Positions 35,761 through 47,437 of a stretch of DNA of 64,000 nt are shown here, in pieces (the first letter of the stretch is position 1; each line of letters opens with the position of its first letter). The translations under genes and the position numbers were made by a program. The notes under the pieces are model-generated. The model saw only the letters and a program-made list of their open reading frames with translations, searched no databases and had not been told where the DNA came from. The stretch covers positions 930,001 to 994,000 of the forward strand of contig JAHEWK010000010.1 in NCBI GenBank assembly GCA_020740775.1, given 5' to 3'. Source of the DNA: Ilyonectria destructans (taxonomy: Eukaryota; Ascomycota; Sordariomycetes; Hypocreales; Nectriaceae).

Positions 35761-36340
35761 CTGAACTCTCGCTATGTGAAGTGGTGGCTCAGGCGAGACA
35801 GGAGACGACGAGGAACTGTCTCAGGACAGACTTCGCGTACCCGCCATAGCTCGCTCAGGCTGGACTAGAGAATTCGAGACTACCAACGGGGGCGGACGAA
35901 TCCGCGTGGCCTGAAGTCGTCGGTTTTGGACTGACCAAGTGTCTCAGGCAGAGCCAGACGTACATACGAGCGAACTTACACACGGCCAAGAAAGCCCGTG
36001 ACGCGCCTGGCGATAGCGCGAGTGGTGAGATGGGCCAGAGCGCGCATTCTAGCCCAGCTTCCGATTTTAGATTCTATTAGACCCTGGAACAGTGGGAGAC
36101 GGTTTGACCGGCGGGCGACGGGGAGTGGTAGTGGTGGTACCGGTGGATGGATGGTAGACGTGGTGGTGGAGTGAGCAGGTGTGGCGGCCAGCACCGGACA
36201 CCATCTTCAGGTGGTGGCCGATGCCACGATGGGCTAACATGGCGGCAATGGATTACAGGGGGAATCCTATTTCAAGAAATCGCTAGCTGTCTCTGTGCTC
36301 CCGGTCCGCAACCAGATGTGACGGACGAGCTCTTAGAGTT

Positions 36341-36361
36341 AGGAAATAGGAAATAGGAAAT
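36341..36361. repeat. short tandem repeat, 3 copies of AGGAAAT
   Basis: Three perfect 7-nt units followed by a partial fourth, in non-coding sequence. Confidence 0.85.
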
Positions 36362-39300
36362 AGGGTAAACGGTAAATGAGCCGCAGGGCAGAGAAACACG
36401 GCCGATACCTATGTCCGATCATGGAGTCGTGGACCAGTCTGGCGGTGGAAGCCAAGGACAAGAGCGCGTTAGGGTCAGCAATAGTCGCTGACACCCGCTG
36501 GAGCAGCAGGGAACAGCTTGTCAGCTCGCAGCCAAATTGGGGGAGACCATCCCGATCGGGTTCAAGGCTTTGGAGCTACTCTCGTATTGGGGCGAAGGCA
36601 GAGCCACAGGCTGGCCAAGGCGCTTGAGGAAACGGCCATTTACGCTCAAGGTCGTGTGGATTGTCGTCGACAGTGCATGCTTCAGGTGAGTCGGAGAGCC
36701 GGAGGGGGAGGGGACTGGGGAGATCTCAATACAAACCATTGTAGGAAGGCCGATAGTAGTAGGATGCGGGTAGCAGCTGGTATGGGGACGGCCAGAATGG
36801 GATGGAATTCAGGTGGACTAGCTTGGGTCCGGTTGCGACGGGCTCCGTATCTGCAAAGATCGTCGTGTCTATGTATAGAAGCCGCAGCGAAGAAACAAGA
36901 AACATAGCGGTGGACGAACAAGAGGGCAGGGGGTACGGGCTGAAGATGCAGAAACACTCTCCCCCGTCCTCGTCGCTTTCGGGAGATGGAGGTTCGCGGG
37001 GCGGGTATGCGGAGATTTTCGATCAGCGCGAGCCCGTCCATATTACATCGTACATTGAATATTAGTGAGTGACCAGTGACCAGTGCCGGAGTAGTGGTGG
37101 TAGGCTAGATGTATGGCTGGTAGCCTGAGGTGACAGTTGTGAAGCTGAGATGAGACGAGACCAGACGAGGCCAGACCCGACCAGACCCGACACGACGCAG
37201 ACAAGCGGTTTGTTGTTATTGTGACATGTGCTGGGCATTATTTGTGCTACCTTCGACACTATACCCGAGCCATTGCAATAACCTTTGAGAGCCATTTCGT
37301 GAGCGCTCCCTCTGGTGACCAGTCAAATGGCAAAAGCAAACGAGCCAAGACCGGCAGCGTCGGCTGCGGATGAGAACGGGAAGACCTAACAAACTCTGCT
37401 GCCGTGCCGTACGCCAGAGACACACGAGGCCCCATCGTCCATGTGCCGAACGAAGAAAAGAAAAGATGACACTGACAAGCGGGAGATGGGACGCGTAATT
37501 TCGGGGACCGAAGGGGAGCCCACCAAAGGGGGGGAAACGTTGGTGTCTCTTCGTAATGTGCTCGTTGCGTCCACGTGGAGTCGTGGAATTCGCTGCGACA
37601 TGCCATGTGCTGGACTGTACCCCGTACTGTACTGTACGGGTCGGCGGGTTTGCTTGTGGGTGTGCCCGGGAGAGCCACCAGAGCGAGCCACTGGAGAACT
37701 GGATAGTCACCGGAGAGTCACCGGAGAGCCACAGCATACGCATGCGCTGCGCCGTTTGTACATATGCTGGCGTACCTTATCTTTCATGTCTCACTCAGTC
37801 ATCAGCCACGCATCGGATATTGAGCAGCCTCAATCAGATCTTGTGATGCCCCTGCCCAGAGGTTGGCGCCTCGGCTTCGGCTTGGGCTAGAAGCGTGCGC
37901 GTCTCAATGCCTCAGGTACCATTTTGTGTTGCCTGATATTTGTCAGTTTTGCCTGGATGAAGCCCCATGCACGTGCATATTTGCCTTTGTCCACAACTTT
38001 AGACTTTCTTCTTTGCCCTCGCCTCACTCATTCTCCGACAGACACAAACCCACGGTTGTACCGGTACTGTTGGCAGTCGGGGAACATGGAACTAGGACGA
38101 CAGATAATTAAAGGCACAAGCCTCAGTGGCGCCTCGAGACGAGCTAAGGCGTCCCTGTCGCGCCCCCATTCGCCTCTGTTCCTGGCTTGCGGCGCCATGC
38201 ACACCGGGTGGCTCCTCGGCAGGCGTTCAAGTGGTCCCTCAGTGGACCTCCCGACAGGGTTCCGTTCAACTTTCCAAGGTTCTGCCAACCGGCAGACTGA
38301 CTCTTGAAGGTTAACCATCCGGGATACAAGGCAGTGCTGTGAGGGATACATGGGCCGTGGTGGAACAGGTGCAGACGGGAAAGTATCGCCGACGTCCAGC
38401 CTTGTAGCGTTATGCCGCCTGACCGCGTGCAAAACGCTTGCGAAGGGTTCCATCTCGCATCATCCTCACCACCCGCACCCGCACCCGCGCCGTCCATTCC
38501 AGGATCGAATGTCCGATCTTACCAGGCCAGCTCGCCGGTACGTACCCTTAGACGCTGTTCCCTACCACTTGCAGCAGCTGGCACTCGACATTGGCGGCGT
38601 TCTACATATTACCCGCTCAATTCTGCCATGGCGCTCGGAAATCGTGCGCCTCCAGTGGTTGCATCGAGCAAGGCCTGCCTGTTGGGCGTGACCTCAAGCG
38701 AGATGACCACTAATTCCACCTGTTCATGCCGACCTCTGCCCTGGCGTCGTTCATCACCGGCCTCAATTGGCAGTACCAGGCCAGAGGAGAGGGCCATCTC
38801 CTGTGGCCCCTTTCGAAGGCTGCCCGGAGTCCGGCACAATGGGCTGCCTCTTGTCCTGAAGAACTACGGATTTGAAACCGGAGGATCGGATTTTCCATGC
38901 CACGACTTGGATTGGAACCAAACGTGCAGGTACAGCGAGCCCTGCTTAACACCTCATGGAGCGCTGCAACCAACACTGAGCTGGGCAGGTACCAACGTCC
39001 TACCCACAGCTAACACCTTTGACATGCGCCCTGGATGTTCAAAGCTCAGTACAACGTCCGGTGCTGTACCGAAGAATGGACACCAGCCCTGCCTTGGCGT
39101 GCCGCACCATCATCCTATTGGGTGTAGCGGTCACGATAACCCAGATCCTGGCCAATAGTTCGCGGCCATATCGATTCTTCCGCGCCTGTGCCCCTGGCAC
39201 CAACTTGGAAATACCCACCCCTCTCTCAAGTCCACAGACTCAGGCCAACAGCCCGCATCAAGCACCTCCGCGCTCCCCCGACCCAACGCCCCGGCAGATG

Positions 39301-40100
39301 AGAGACACAGCCAGTGTTTGGGAGCGGACGCTACCACACGCCCCGTTGATTTCCACCAACGCAACCCATGATACAGAGAGCTTGGTTTACCAGGTGGTAG
39401 CCCTCCTCGCCTTCAAGGGCCAAGAGTGCCAGACGTGTACGACCATGGGGAATCTGTACGAGCCAGGTGCCGACAGTGACCACGGAGAGAGACGAGAGAA
39501 TGGAGGATTCCACAGCCGCCCTGTGCTGTGTTTATTGCGCAGCACACTCTTTCCGTGACGCCGTCGTGCGTGGGAGACAGGGAACGAGCAATTAGCCACA
39601 CCCTGGCACGCTCAAGCCCCTTGGTAGGCCGACCCCCTTCGACAATGCTCGTCTGCGCAATTTCCACGCCCGCCATGACTCTCTGCTCGCCCACCACATT
39701 GCGTGCGTCTTTGTGCCTGGTGGAGGGTGGGCGAGCCTATGGTGGTGGGATCACTGTGCGTGTCGCTCCCTGCCCTGTCCGTACCTGTGCCTGTGCCTGA
39801 GCGAGTCACCAGAAGGAGCGGGCAACGGCGACAGCGGCGAGCAGCAAGTTCTCCGCCGGTAAAGCGACTGGGGGTGAGGAAGGGGCTCCTGTTCATCCCT
39901 GCGTCTTTCTCTCCGTTTCTCTGCGTCGGCTCATCCACACGTCTCCCTCGATAGCGCGCGACTTGCACACAAGGCCAGAGTACACGTTGCGTGGCGTTCG
40001 CATGTACCGAAAGGTCTCGTATCTGCTCGGCCCGCCTCGTGTACCTCGTCACGCTGAGCGACTGTGGTGAGTCCATCCCAAGCCCCCCAGTCAAAAGCGC

Positions 40101-41172
40101 CCCAGAGGACCCTAGGGGCCCCGTTGATGGTCCATCCCATCGTCGCCCAAGGACCTGCGCCTCTCTCGATCCAAGCCTCTTCACCCTCGCACATGGCCTG
40201 GGCCACACCCGCCGCAGCACCCACTCCCATCTTCCTCTCTCTTGGGCTCTCCCCTAAACTCCACCCTCCCCCTGCACTTCCCACCCCATGTCCCTGTCGT
40301 GTTTCCATGCCTGCCATCTCCCCATTCGCCTTCATTCCTTCCATCCTCGCGTGGCCCTGTCGCCGTCCCTTCTTTTCTCCAGCCCTTTTCCTCCCCTTCC
40401 TCTCATTCCCTCTCCACACCGACCTCACCTCCTCCGACAAGCTTCCAAGGCGTCGTCGTCCGTCCTCATCGATTCTCGACAGCGCCCCGCGCGTTCTAGC
40501 CGATCCTCGAGAACCGTTCCCGTCTTCCTCTGGTTGATGTCTGGCCGACAATAGGACCTCCGGAGGTCTCGCGGATAGCAAATGCCGGCAGACGAATGAT
40601 TTCGACGCCCCCGCGATCCCATCCCATCAGATAACGACCAAACGAAGAATCCAACACGGATAGTTCTCATTTTGACGACTTGCGCCTGTTTTGGATCCTC
40701 GTCGACGATTTCTCGTCAAGCCACTCCTTTTATTGTGCTTAAACACTCGCATACACATACGCTCCACGCAAACTATATGTGAGTCTCAGCTGTTCTATTT
40801 CTGGCGCTCGGCAATCAAGTTGTTTGGAACCCACTACCAGCAGAGTTCCCAGCGTTTGTGGTTATCGAGATTGGGATGGTGGCATGCTCGGTCTCTCCAA
40901 TATGCATTCCGGTGGCTTGGAGACCGGACGACTGCTGGCCTTCGCCTGCCGTTGTTCATTAATGGCTGTTGACTGACAATGATTTGCAGATTACACTCGT
41001 TGACATCTATTGTCAAGTACATTCGCTGCATCAGTTCCTGACAGTGAGTTCTTTCCGGCTGCTCTTGTCTGTTTCATCTGCTAACGGTGATGCTAGCATA
41101 CTCACGTCTACTCGACGGCTATCGTTACCTCGTTACAACAACGTACATAAAACCCCCAGAAAATTGAGAAAA
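40101..41172 (+). promoter_or_regulatory. promoter and long leader of MSB2 with two predicted 5'-UTR introns
   Basis: Strongly pyrimidine-rich sequence (about 40240-40540) leads toward the MSB2 start. Two segments have consensus intron ends: 40779-40989 (GTGAGT...TTTGCAG) and 41044-41096 (GTGAGT, CTAAC branch, GCTAG). Both lie upstream of the first family-consistent Met. The frame of MSB2 stays open upstream to 40969 but without an in-frame ATG, so the translation start at 41173 is preferred. The exact transcription start cannot be read from sequence. Confidence 0.5.
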
Positions 41173-44148
41173 ATGCTCCCCAAATCTTGGGCGTTGGCGG
41201 TTGCCTTTGCCTTTGCAACGACCGCCGTTGCAGATGGCAACCACAACCGCATCTATTTTCCCAGGCAGATCAAGCGCGAGATTACCAATTCAACCATCAC
41301 GACCAGCGAGAGCCGGACTGCTTCAGGCTCCTCAACCTCCACCGACGGCTCAACGAGCTCAAAGCGACGGACCAGCATCGCTGACCTGATCTCTGATATC
41401 TCAAAGTCCAAGTCCGACTCGATTGGCGCGACCGGTACTGTTCCCGCGATTATTCTCCAGCCCACCTCAAGCGACACCACGGCAGATGCTTCATCATCCG
41501 CAACGCGCGCCACTGCCTCCGACACCGACACTGGCATTTTACTTGCCCCCACTGGTATCGTCACCGTCAGCGATACCGCGAGCGAAGAGACTGTCACAGA
41601 GACTGTCACAGACACTGCCACAGGAACTAAGTCGTCCGACTCATCGGCAACGACTTCGAGTGCTGAGGATAAGTCCAGCGAGACAGATGCCCAGTCGACG
41701 GATCCCACCAGCACAGAGGAGGCTGCCTCCACCGCCGACAGCTCCGATGTTTCTTCAACAGAAGACTCCACGCCATCCACAGCCACGCCGGATGCTGATT
41801 CAACCGCATCGGACGACACCAGCTCTACTTCCAAGACTTCGACCAAGGCGGCTGATGCAACGACATCGTCGGACCACTCTACCTCTAAGGCGTCCTCGAC
41901 CTCGGTTGCTGATCCCACGACGGCCGATGCTACCCAGACCTCTGCTGCTCAGGCCTCTGAGACCCAGAGCGATGACTCTGGTACCACTGCTGAGGCAGAA
42001 GCAACCACTTCAAGTGGCCTGTTGGATCCCGTTGAGAGCCTTGTGAGCTCTCTTTTGGATGTCACCAGCAGCGCCGCGCCGGAGACAAAGACCAGTGCCG
42101 CTGCGGAGACGCAGACCAGTGCCCCCGTGGAGACCGACACCAGCATCCCCGAGGAGACTCAGACCAGCGCCCCAGTGGAGACTCAAACCAGTGCCCCTGT
42201 TGAGACTGACACCAGCGTCCCCGACGAGACTCAGACCAGCGCCCCCGTGGAGACAGAGAGCACTGGCCTTATCCCATCCGTGACACTTGATCCCTCAGTC
42301 ACGCTTCCCATCGATGTTTCTACCTCAGCCGTTGATGATACTACTGGCACCACCGACGTTCCAGTCGACACTGATACTTCCGATGCTACCCAGACTGGCT
42401 CTGCCGATGTCACAGGAACTGCTTCATCAGACCCCAGTGTTACTGGTTCTGTCGACCCTACGGTGACGACTGGCCCGGCCGAGACCACGGTTTCTGCGCC
42501 TACTGGTACCGATGTTACGGGAACGACAGACCCAACCGACACTACCGTTCCCAGTGGCACCGATGCCACGGGCACGACAGCTCCTACTGACACCACGGCT
42601 CCTACTGGCACCGATGCCACGGGCACGACAGCTCCTACTGACACCACGGCTCCCACTGGCACCGATGCCACGGGCACGACAGCTCCTACTGACACCACGG
42701 CTCCTACTGGCACCGATTCCACGGGCACGACAAACCCTACTGACACCACGGTTCCTACTGGCACAGATGCGACAGGAACGACAGCTCCCACTAACACAAC
42801 TGTTCCTGAAACAACTGGGAGTGCCGCCACCCCTATCACCACCAGCGCGCCGGGTGCTACCACTGGCTCTGAGTCTATTACTGACCCCACGGCTACTGGT
42901 TCTGACGCCACTGGCCAGACAACTGGAACTGTCGAGTCTGGCGTGAACTCCACAGCCGTTCAGGACTCGACTGGTACACAGACTGCTTCCCAGGCTACTG
43001 ATCTTCCCGCTACTGAGACCACCGGTGACTCCTCGGAGGCTACGGAGACTTCTCCCTCAACTGCTGTTGAGCAGCCGACGACCACGCTGGTTGTCGTTCC
43101 TACGACGGAGACACAAGCGCCCACTTCAGTCGTTCAGTCGGCGGCCGAGCCGGTCACCAGCATTCAAGCCACGGCCACACTCAGCAACACTGAGGGCTGG
43201 CTTCCCACGACCATTGTCTTTGAGCCCACCAACACGAACTCGATGTCAACCTCGACGGCTACCAGCACGGGCCTGCCTGATAACATTCCTAAGGTTATCC
43301 TTCCCGATGACCCTGATCAGCCTGTTCCCGAAGGCACGACCCTTATCCAGATCGGATTCTTGTATCCTCTGAACTATCTTTTCGTGGCTAAGAATACCGT
43401 TGCTGCCGCGCAGATCTTCAAGTACCTGCCTGATGCCCTTGCTAATGGTGGTGGGTTTTCGACCGACCGTGTCCTGGTGACCAAGATTGCGCCGTATGAT
43501 ACAAGGTCCAAGTGGGGATACATCACTGCCATTGCTTCGGTTTACTACCCCGCGAACATGGTTGACACCCTCAAAATGGATCTCACGATGCCCAATTCCG
43601 CTCTCTACAACAATGACCAGGAGATTGTGCGAAACCTGACCTCGGTCATCAACACCAAGATTGACCTCCTAGGCAACAATGCCGAGAGCTCTTCTGGAAG
43701 TGGCAGCAGTTCTGATAACTCTGACACCAGCCAAAATGATGGATTCAGCAACAGTGGCACGGATAACCAGACCTCTAAGCAAAAGGCTACAGTTGCCGGT
43801 ATTGCTATCGGTGCTCTCGGCTTGGCTGGTGTGTACGGTGCCGCCATGTTCCTCGTGGCCCGTCGATACAAGCGCAAGAAGCAACAGGGCCACCGCCGCG
43901 CCAGCTCGATTGGCAGCAGCCAAGCCTCGTCTGAGATGCGATATGCCGGTAATGGTAGCCCTGCCCTGATGGGTGGCGCACTCCTTAGCCGGGACTTTTC
44001 ATCCTACGGTGCTGCTGCGGGTGATCACGCCCGGCCCCAGTATGGCCGTGACAGCCACGGTAGCGGCCGCAGTGGCATGGGCAACTCTGCCCGAACGGCA
44101 TACATCTCGCCTCCAGTTGCAGCTGAGAATTCTCTGGGCTGGAACTGA
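41173..44148 (+). CDS. MSB2: signalling mucin Msb2 (transmembrane surface sensor)
   Basis: Single-pass mucin-like sensor feeding the Cdc42/Ste11 MAP-kinase route that governs surface recognition and invasive growth in moulds. One exon, 991 residues. A signal peptide (MLPKSWALAVAFAFATTAVA) is followed by ~680 residues rich in Ser and Thr that should be heavily O-mannosylated. These include eight-residue repeats at about 304-359 and 17-residue repeats at about 443-544. The Hkr1-Msb2 homology region starts near 719 (PEGTTLIQIGFLYPLNYLFV) and runs to about 830. It is where this family is cleaved to release the ectodomain. The transmembrane helix is about 873-896 (AGIAIGALGLAGVYGAAMFL), followed by a basic stop-transfer (RRYKRKKQQ) and a ~95-residue cytoplasmic tail ending SARTAYISPPVAAENSLGWN, a signature I recognise from fungal Msb2. 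Confidence 0.93.
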   Translation: MLPKSWALAVAFAFATTAVADGNHNRIYFPRQIKREITNSTITTSESRTASGSSTSTDGSTSSKRRTSIADLISDISKSKSDSIGATGTVPAIILQPTSSDTTADASSSATRATASDTDTGILLAPTGIVTVSDTASEETVTETVTDTATGTKSSDSSATTSSAEDKSSETDAQSTDPTSTEEAASTADSSDVSSTEDSTPSTATPDADSTASDDTSSTSKTSTKAADATTSSDHSTSKASSTSVADPTTADATQTSAAQASETQSDDSGTTAEAEATTSSGLLDPVESLVSSLLDVTSSAAPETKTSAAAETQTSAPVETDTSIPEETQTSAPVETQTSAPVETDTSVPDETQTSAPVETESTGLIPSVTLDPSVTLPIDVSTSAVDDTTGTTDVPVDTDTSDATQTGSADVTGTASSDPSVTGSVDPTVTTGPAETTVSAPTGTDVTGTTDPTDTTVPSGTDATGTTAPTDTTAPTGTDATGTTAPTDTTAPTGTDATGTTAPTDTTAPTGTDSTGTTNPTDTTVPTGTDATGTTAPTNTTVPETTGSAATPITTSAPGATTGSESITDPTATGSDATGQTTGTVESGVNSTAVQDSTGTQTASQATDLPATETTGDSSEATETSPSTAVEQPTTTLVVVPTTETQAPTSVVQSAAEPVTSIQATATLSNTEGWLPTTIVFEPTNTNSMSTSTATSTGLPDNIPKVILPDDPDQPVPEGTTLIQIGFLYPLNYLFVAKNTVAAAQIFKYLPDALANGGGFSTDRVLVTKIAPYDTRSKWGYITAIASVYYPANMVDTLKMDLTMPNSALYNNDQEIVRNLTSVINTKIDLLGNNAESSSGSGSSSDNSDTSQNDGFSNSGTDNQTSKQKATVAGIAIGALGLAGVYGAAMFLVARRYKRKKQQGHRRASSIGSSQASSEMRYAGNGSPALMGGALLSRDFSSYGAAAGDHARPQYGRDSHGSGRSGMGNSARTAYISPPVAAENSLGWN
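42082..42249 (+). repeat. in-frame 24-nt tandem repeat in MSB2 (7 units)
   Basis: Seven 8-residue units of the type ETQTSAPV with variants ETKTSAAA, ETDTSIPE and ETDTSVPD. Serine/threonine content makes each unit an O-glycosylation site. Confidence 0.9.
42499..42804 (+). repeat. in-frame 51-nt tandem repeat in MSB2 (6 units)
   Basis: Six 17-residue units of the type PTGTDATGTTAPTDTTA. The second to fourth are almost identical at DNA level, while the outer ones are diverged, the pattern of recent internal expansion. Confidence 0.92.
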
Positions 44149-47100
44149 TGACACAAAGACGCCAATTTCCCTCGTCATTTGAACATCACATCTCAACTGC
44201 GCCATTTTCCCTTTTTTCAAATTATTTACACTTCGATACCCTTCTTCGGTGGACCGACAACTACTCGAAGCCGGTTCCCCTCTTTTGAGAAGGCACCGCT
44301 TTGCCGATACAACGGGGCTCCGCCGACAGACCGCGATCATGAGCCCTCGACGCGAAATGTTTTCCTTTAGCTATTTCTCCCCCTTTCCACAACAAAAAAG
44401 GGCGAGAATCGCATTCCGGTATAGACTTGCGGGTCGGTTGCTCCGACCATCCATCATTACCTCCCCATGCCTGGCGCCACACAAAGGGGTAGAGCCCCCC
44501 CATCGTTTATTATTATTCTTATGGCTCCATCCTGGCGACCTGGGCATATTTTTTTTAATGCTTTTGGTTCCCTTATTTTGATTCTTTTTCTCATTGAGAA
44601 CTCTGTGGTGGATAGGAAAGAGGTGGGATGGTCTGATGACAAGGCGTAAGGAGAGCGGTCTTGGGGAACTGAGAGGCAGCGATCAATGCCTTGGTTAGAA
44701 GATGGATTAGACTGATCCAGATTAGGAGAAAGAGAGAGAGACAGCGTGGGCGAACAGGTTCTGACAGGCATGTCGAAATGTACATTAGAGAGGGCCATTT
44801 GTATGGTGTCCTCGGGTTGACATGGGTGGACGGTTCGTGGCATGCTTGTACGTTTACGTGTGTTGGGACGGGACCACACCGGCCCGCGTGGAAGGAGTTG
44901 TGGTTGTTGGTTGTGGAGGTTGTTGAAGTCCAGCATATACCAATACGTTAAAACACCTAAAAAGAGACTATGGACTGATGAGACTATTTGGAGGTTGAGA
45001 AACCATATCTACGTGGCGTGTTTGGATTGTGAGGAGTGTTGGAAGAAGCAGCTGGCGGTGAAAAGCCGATTTCCCGATTAGGCCAGGGGCGGGCGCGAGA
45101 GAGGTTGTGATAGGGCTGATGAATGGGTGGATGTGCTGCACAGCATCATCGATCTCCCGTACGACTCGGTGTGGAAGTGTTGGTTGTGCGTGGATGCTAA
45201 ATCGGGGGCATTAAACTAGGGTGACAGGCTCTCGTGACTACGGATTTGTGGTGTGGGGACGGGAAGGGAAAATCATTGCATAAGGAGGCAGGGAGTAATT
45301 AGACAAGACTGGGAGTGATGCTAGAAGGGGAAAAGGAGAGGTGGAAGCAGATGATGGCCAGCGCGTTGCGTGATGAGGGCGGGCAAACCAAAGTGCCATA
45401 GTGCGAGCCACGGAGTCAGCAGAGGCTAGAAACTAGCAAAGACTAGTGTAATTTCCCCTTGCAGAAACCTTGACGGTCGGCGGCGCTATGACTCCGGCGC
45501 CAACGGTGCGGCGTAGTATTTCGCGGTCCATCCGAGGGTCTGGCCTCGGGGCCCTGGGCGATGTTTAGCTAGGGGCCCGGCTGGTGGTGTGGACGAGCGC
45601 CCGACAGCTGTGCACGGTGGACAGGCGAGAAACTAGATGGTGGTTCCGGTGGAGTAATAAATGCGCATGAAGTCAGACTATTTGCGGGCTGTCTGGAGGG
45701 AATAGCATCGGTCCAGAGGGGATGGTCGGGATGCGGACGGACTGGACAGAGGCCTAGCCTCGATCTATCTAGAAGCCAAGGGCAACGCGTTTTGAGAGGG
45801 CAAGGGAATAATTACTACCTAATACTACCTGTCGAGTACATAACACGTACTGTACATACCGAACGGTGGCACCGCTGGCCGGTTTGCGCTTCGGGACTTG
45901 GAGATGAGGATGGAGAGGGATGTTGTGGCTTTTCACTTGGCTGTGGAGTTGCATTCGTCAGCTCGAATTGTGCTGACGACTGGCGAACCAGGCCTGTAAG
46001 CTGTAAGAAGCGGACTGATCACTACTGGGTATCTGCATACGCAGCAACTCGCTGGATACGCGGTAAGCACGAGGACGAGGACGAAAGCACTCGGTTTAGC
46101 CCAACTGAATGAACGCACTGATCTAGTATGAAGAGTCCAAGCACAATGTCGTTAGTCGCCCTGCTCCAGGCGCCCTCACGCACGTTGTGGCGGCGCCTGG
46201 GCGGTTAGGACGGGAGGGGCCAGCAGTGAATTGAGCCAACTGGCTGGTGGATGGTGGCAGAGGAAGAAAAAATAGCCCAAGACATGGGACGGATTGACAG
46301 GGGCATGAGCTGGCATCAAGGGAGCAAGGAACAAGGGAGGCGGGGACAAGGGACGAACGCCTTTATGCATTGTGTCGGGGGCCGGCGGGCATGATTGGGC
46401 TTCTTCCATGCAAGCGCGCAGCGTAGGTGAGTGGAATATGTCGGCTGCGTCGTAGTATTGGTTCTGTTTGGTGATTTGTTTGGTGAGTTGTTTGGTTTGC
46501 CTTGGCCCGGGTCGATTTGGGCTGGGGGTGCATACTGGTGTGCATGAGTTTGGTGGTGAGCGTAGGTGGCAGAACGGTGTTAGTGGTGGTGATGGTGGTG
46601 GTGGTGATGGTGGATGGATGGCAGATGGTGGATGGTGGATGGTGGGGTGAGAGAGAAAAGCCACGGACGGGCAATTGTTACATACAAGTACTACATAGCA
46701 TGTACGAGTCTATGCAGACACTCACCACAATGAATAAATAATAGCCGGTTATAGACGAGGATAGACGAGGGGAGACATGTGTAGCCCGCCCTAAATGGGG
46801 GAAAGGGTGTCTTGGTGGAGTTGGGGACCAGGGGCGGGATGCCAGCTTCCTCCCCCCCCCCGGCAAGGACCCAAAATGGCATGCAATGGGGGGGTTTTTT
46901 AGGAGAAATATTGGTTTAAACTACTACGTATACCCTGACTGCTCCGTATTGGCGTCGATGGCACGCCGATGGATGGGTAGGCTAGTCTAACTGTGAGCGT
47001 GTGAGCGCCGTCTGGGTTGCTTTTCCGTCGAGGTCAGGGCGGCAAACGTCCGGTTCTCCTCCTCCATCTTCTTCAGCGTCACATTTGGGGTAGCCAACCT

Positions 47101-47437
47101 GGATCCCTCCCAGCGTCCGCGTTCTGCAGCTCGTTCCTCCTCTGCACGTCTCTCGTTTTTCCCTCCACAGGGGTTCATTCGTTCGCTTGGTGTGCGTGTC
47201 GACCATGACTTGATCGCTTTCCGCTCTGGAGACCTGGAGTACGTACACACCCCGAGTCCAAGGGCATCAGGTCAGTCTTGGGTGTGTATAAGCCAGGACG
47301 GTTACACAGGCGCAGACAAGAAAAGACACAATCACATACAGCATACAGTCAAAGATTGGCACATTCAATACAATCGAACAAAGACACGGCATCATAATAG
47401 TTAATCACTACGCCATCGGCGCACACATCATCCAATA
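44149..47437. other. 3.3 kb intergenic region
   Basis: MSB2 3' flank (AT-rich 44490-44600) to the promoter of the DUF3433 gene. A GGT/GAT minisatellite lies at 46581-46646. A minus-strand frame over the latter is His/Pro low complexity and is rejected. No supported gene. Confidence 0.5.
46581..46646. repeat. GGTGAT/GGTGGAT minisatellite
   Basis: Imperfect repeats of GGT, GATGGT and GGATGGT on the + strand, with strong G/T bias. Confidence 0.8.

Larger units (their letters stand above)
32861..40100. other. 7.2 kb gene-poor region, partly AT-richer
   Basis: Upstream of ERV2 to the start of the presumed MSB2 leader. The stretch at about 33.2-35.9 kb is visibly richer in A and T than the rest of the window. 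It contains two same-frame small frames at 33858-34274 and a possibly decayed minus-strand coding remnant at 35169-35760 (see findings). From 36 to 40 kb the sequence is of normal composition, with many short open frames on both strands but none with recognisable homology. I see no intact transposase, reverse transcriptase or terminal repeats. Confidence 0.45.

Noticed and set aside
38412..40581. Frames of 200-250 codons on both strands
   Set aside because: Overlap each other, Pro/Ser/Arg-rich, no family match, and no intron signals that would link them.
41253..42953. Two long minus-strand frames opposite MSB2
   Set aside because: They mirror the Ser/Thr-rich repeats of Msb2 (giving Val/Glu/Ser repeats) and have no independent start or splice support.
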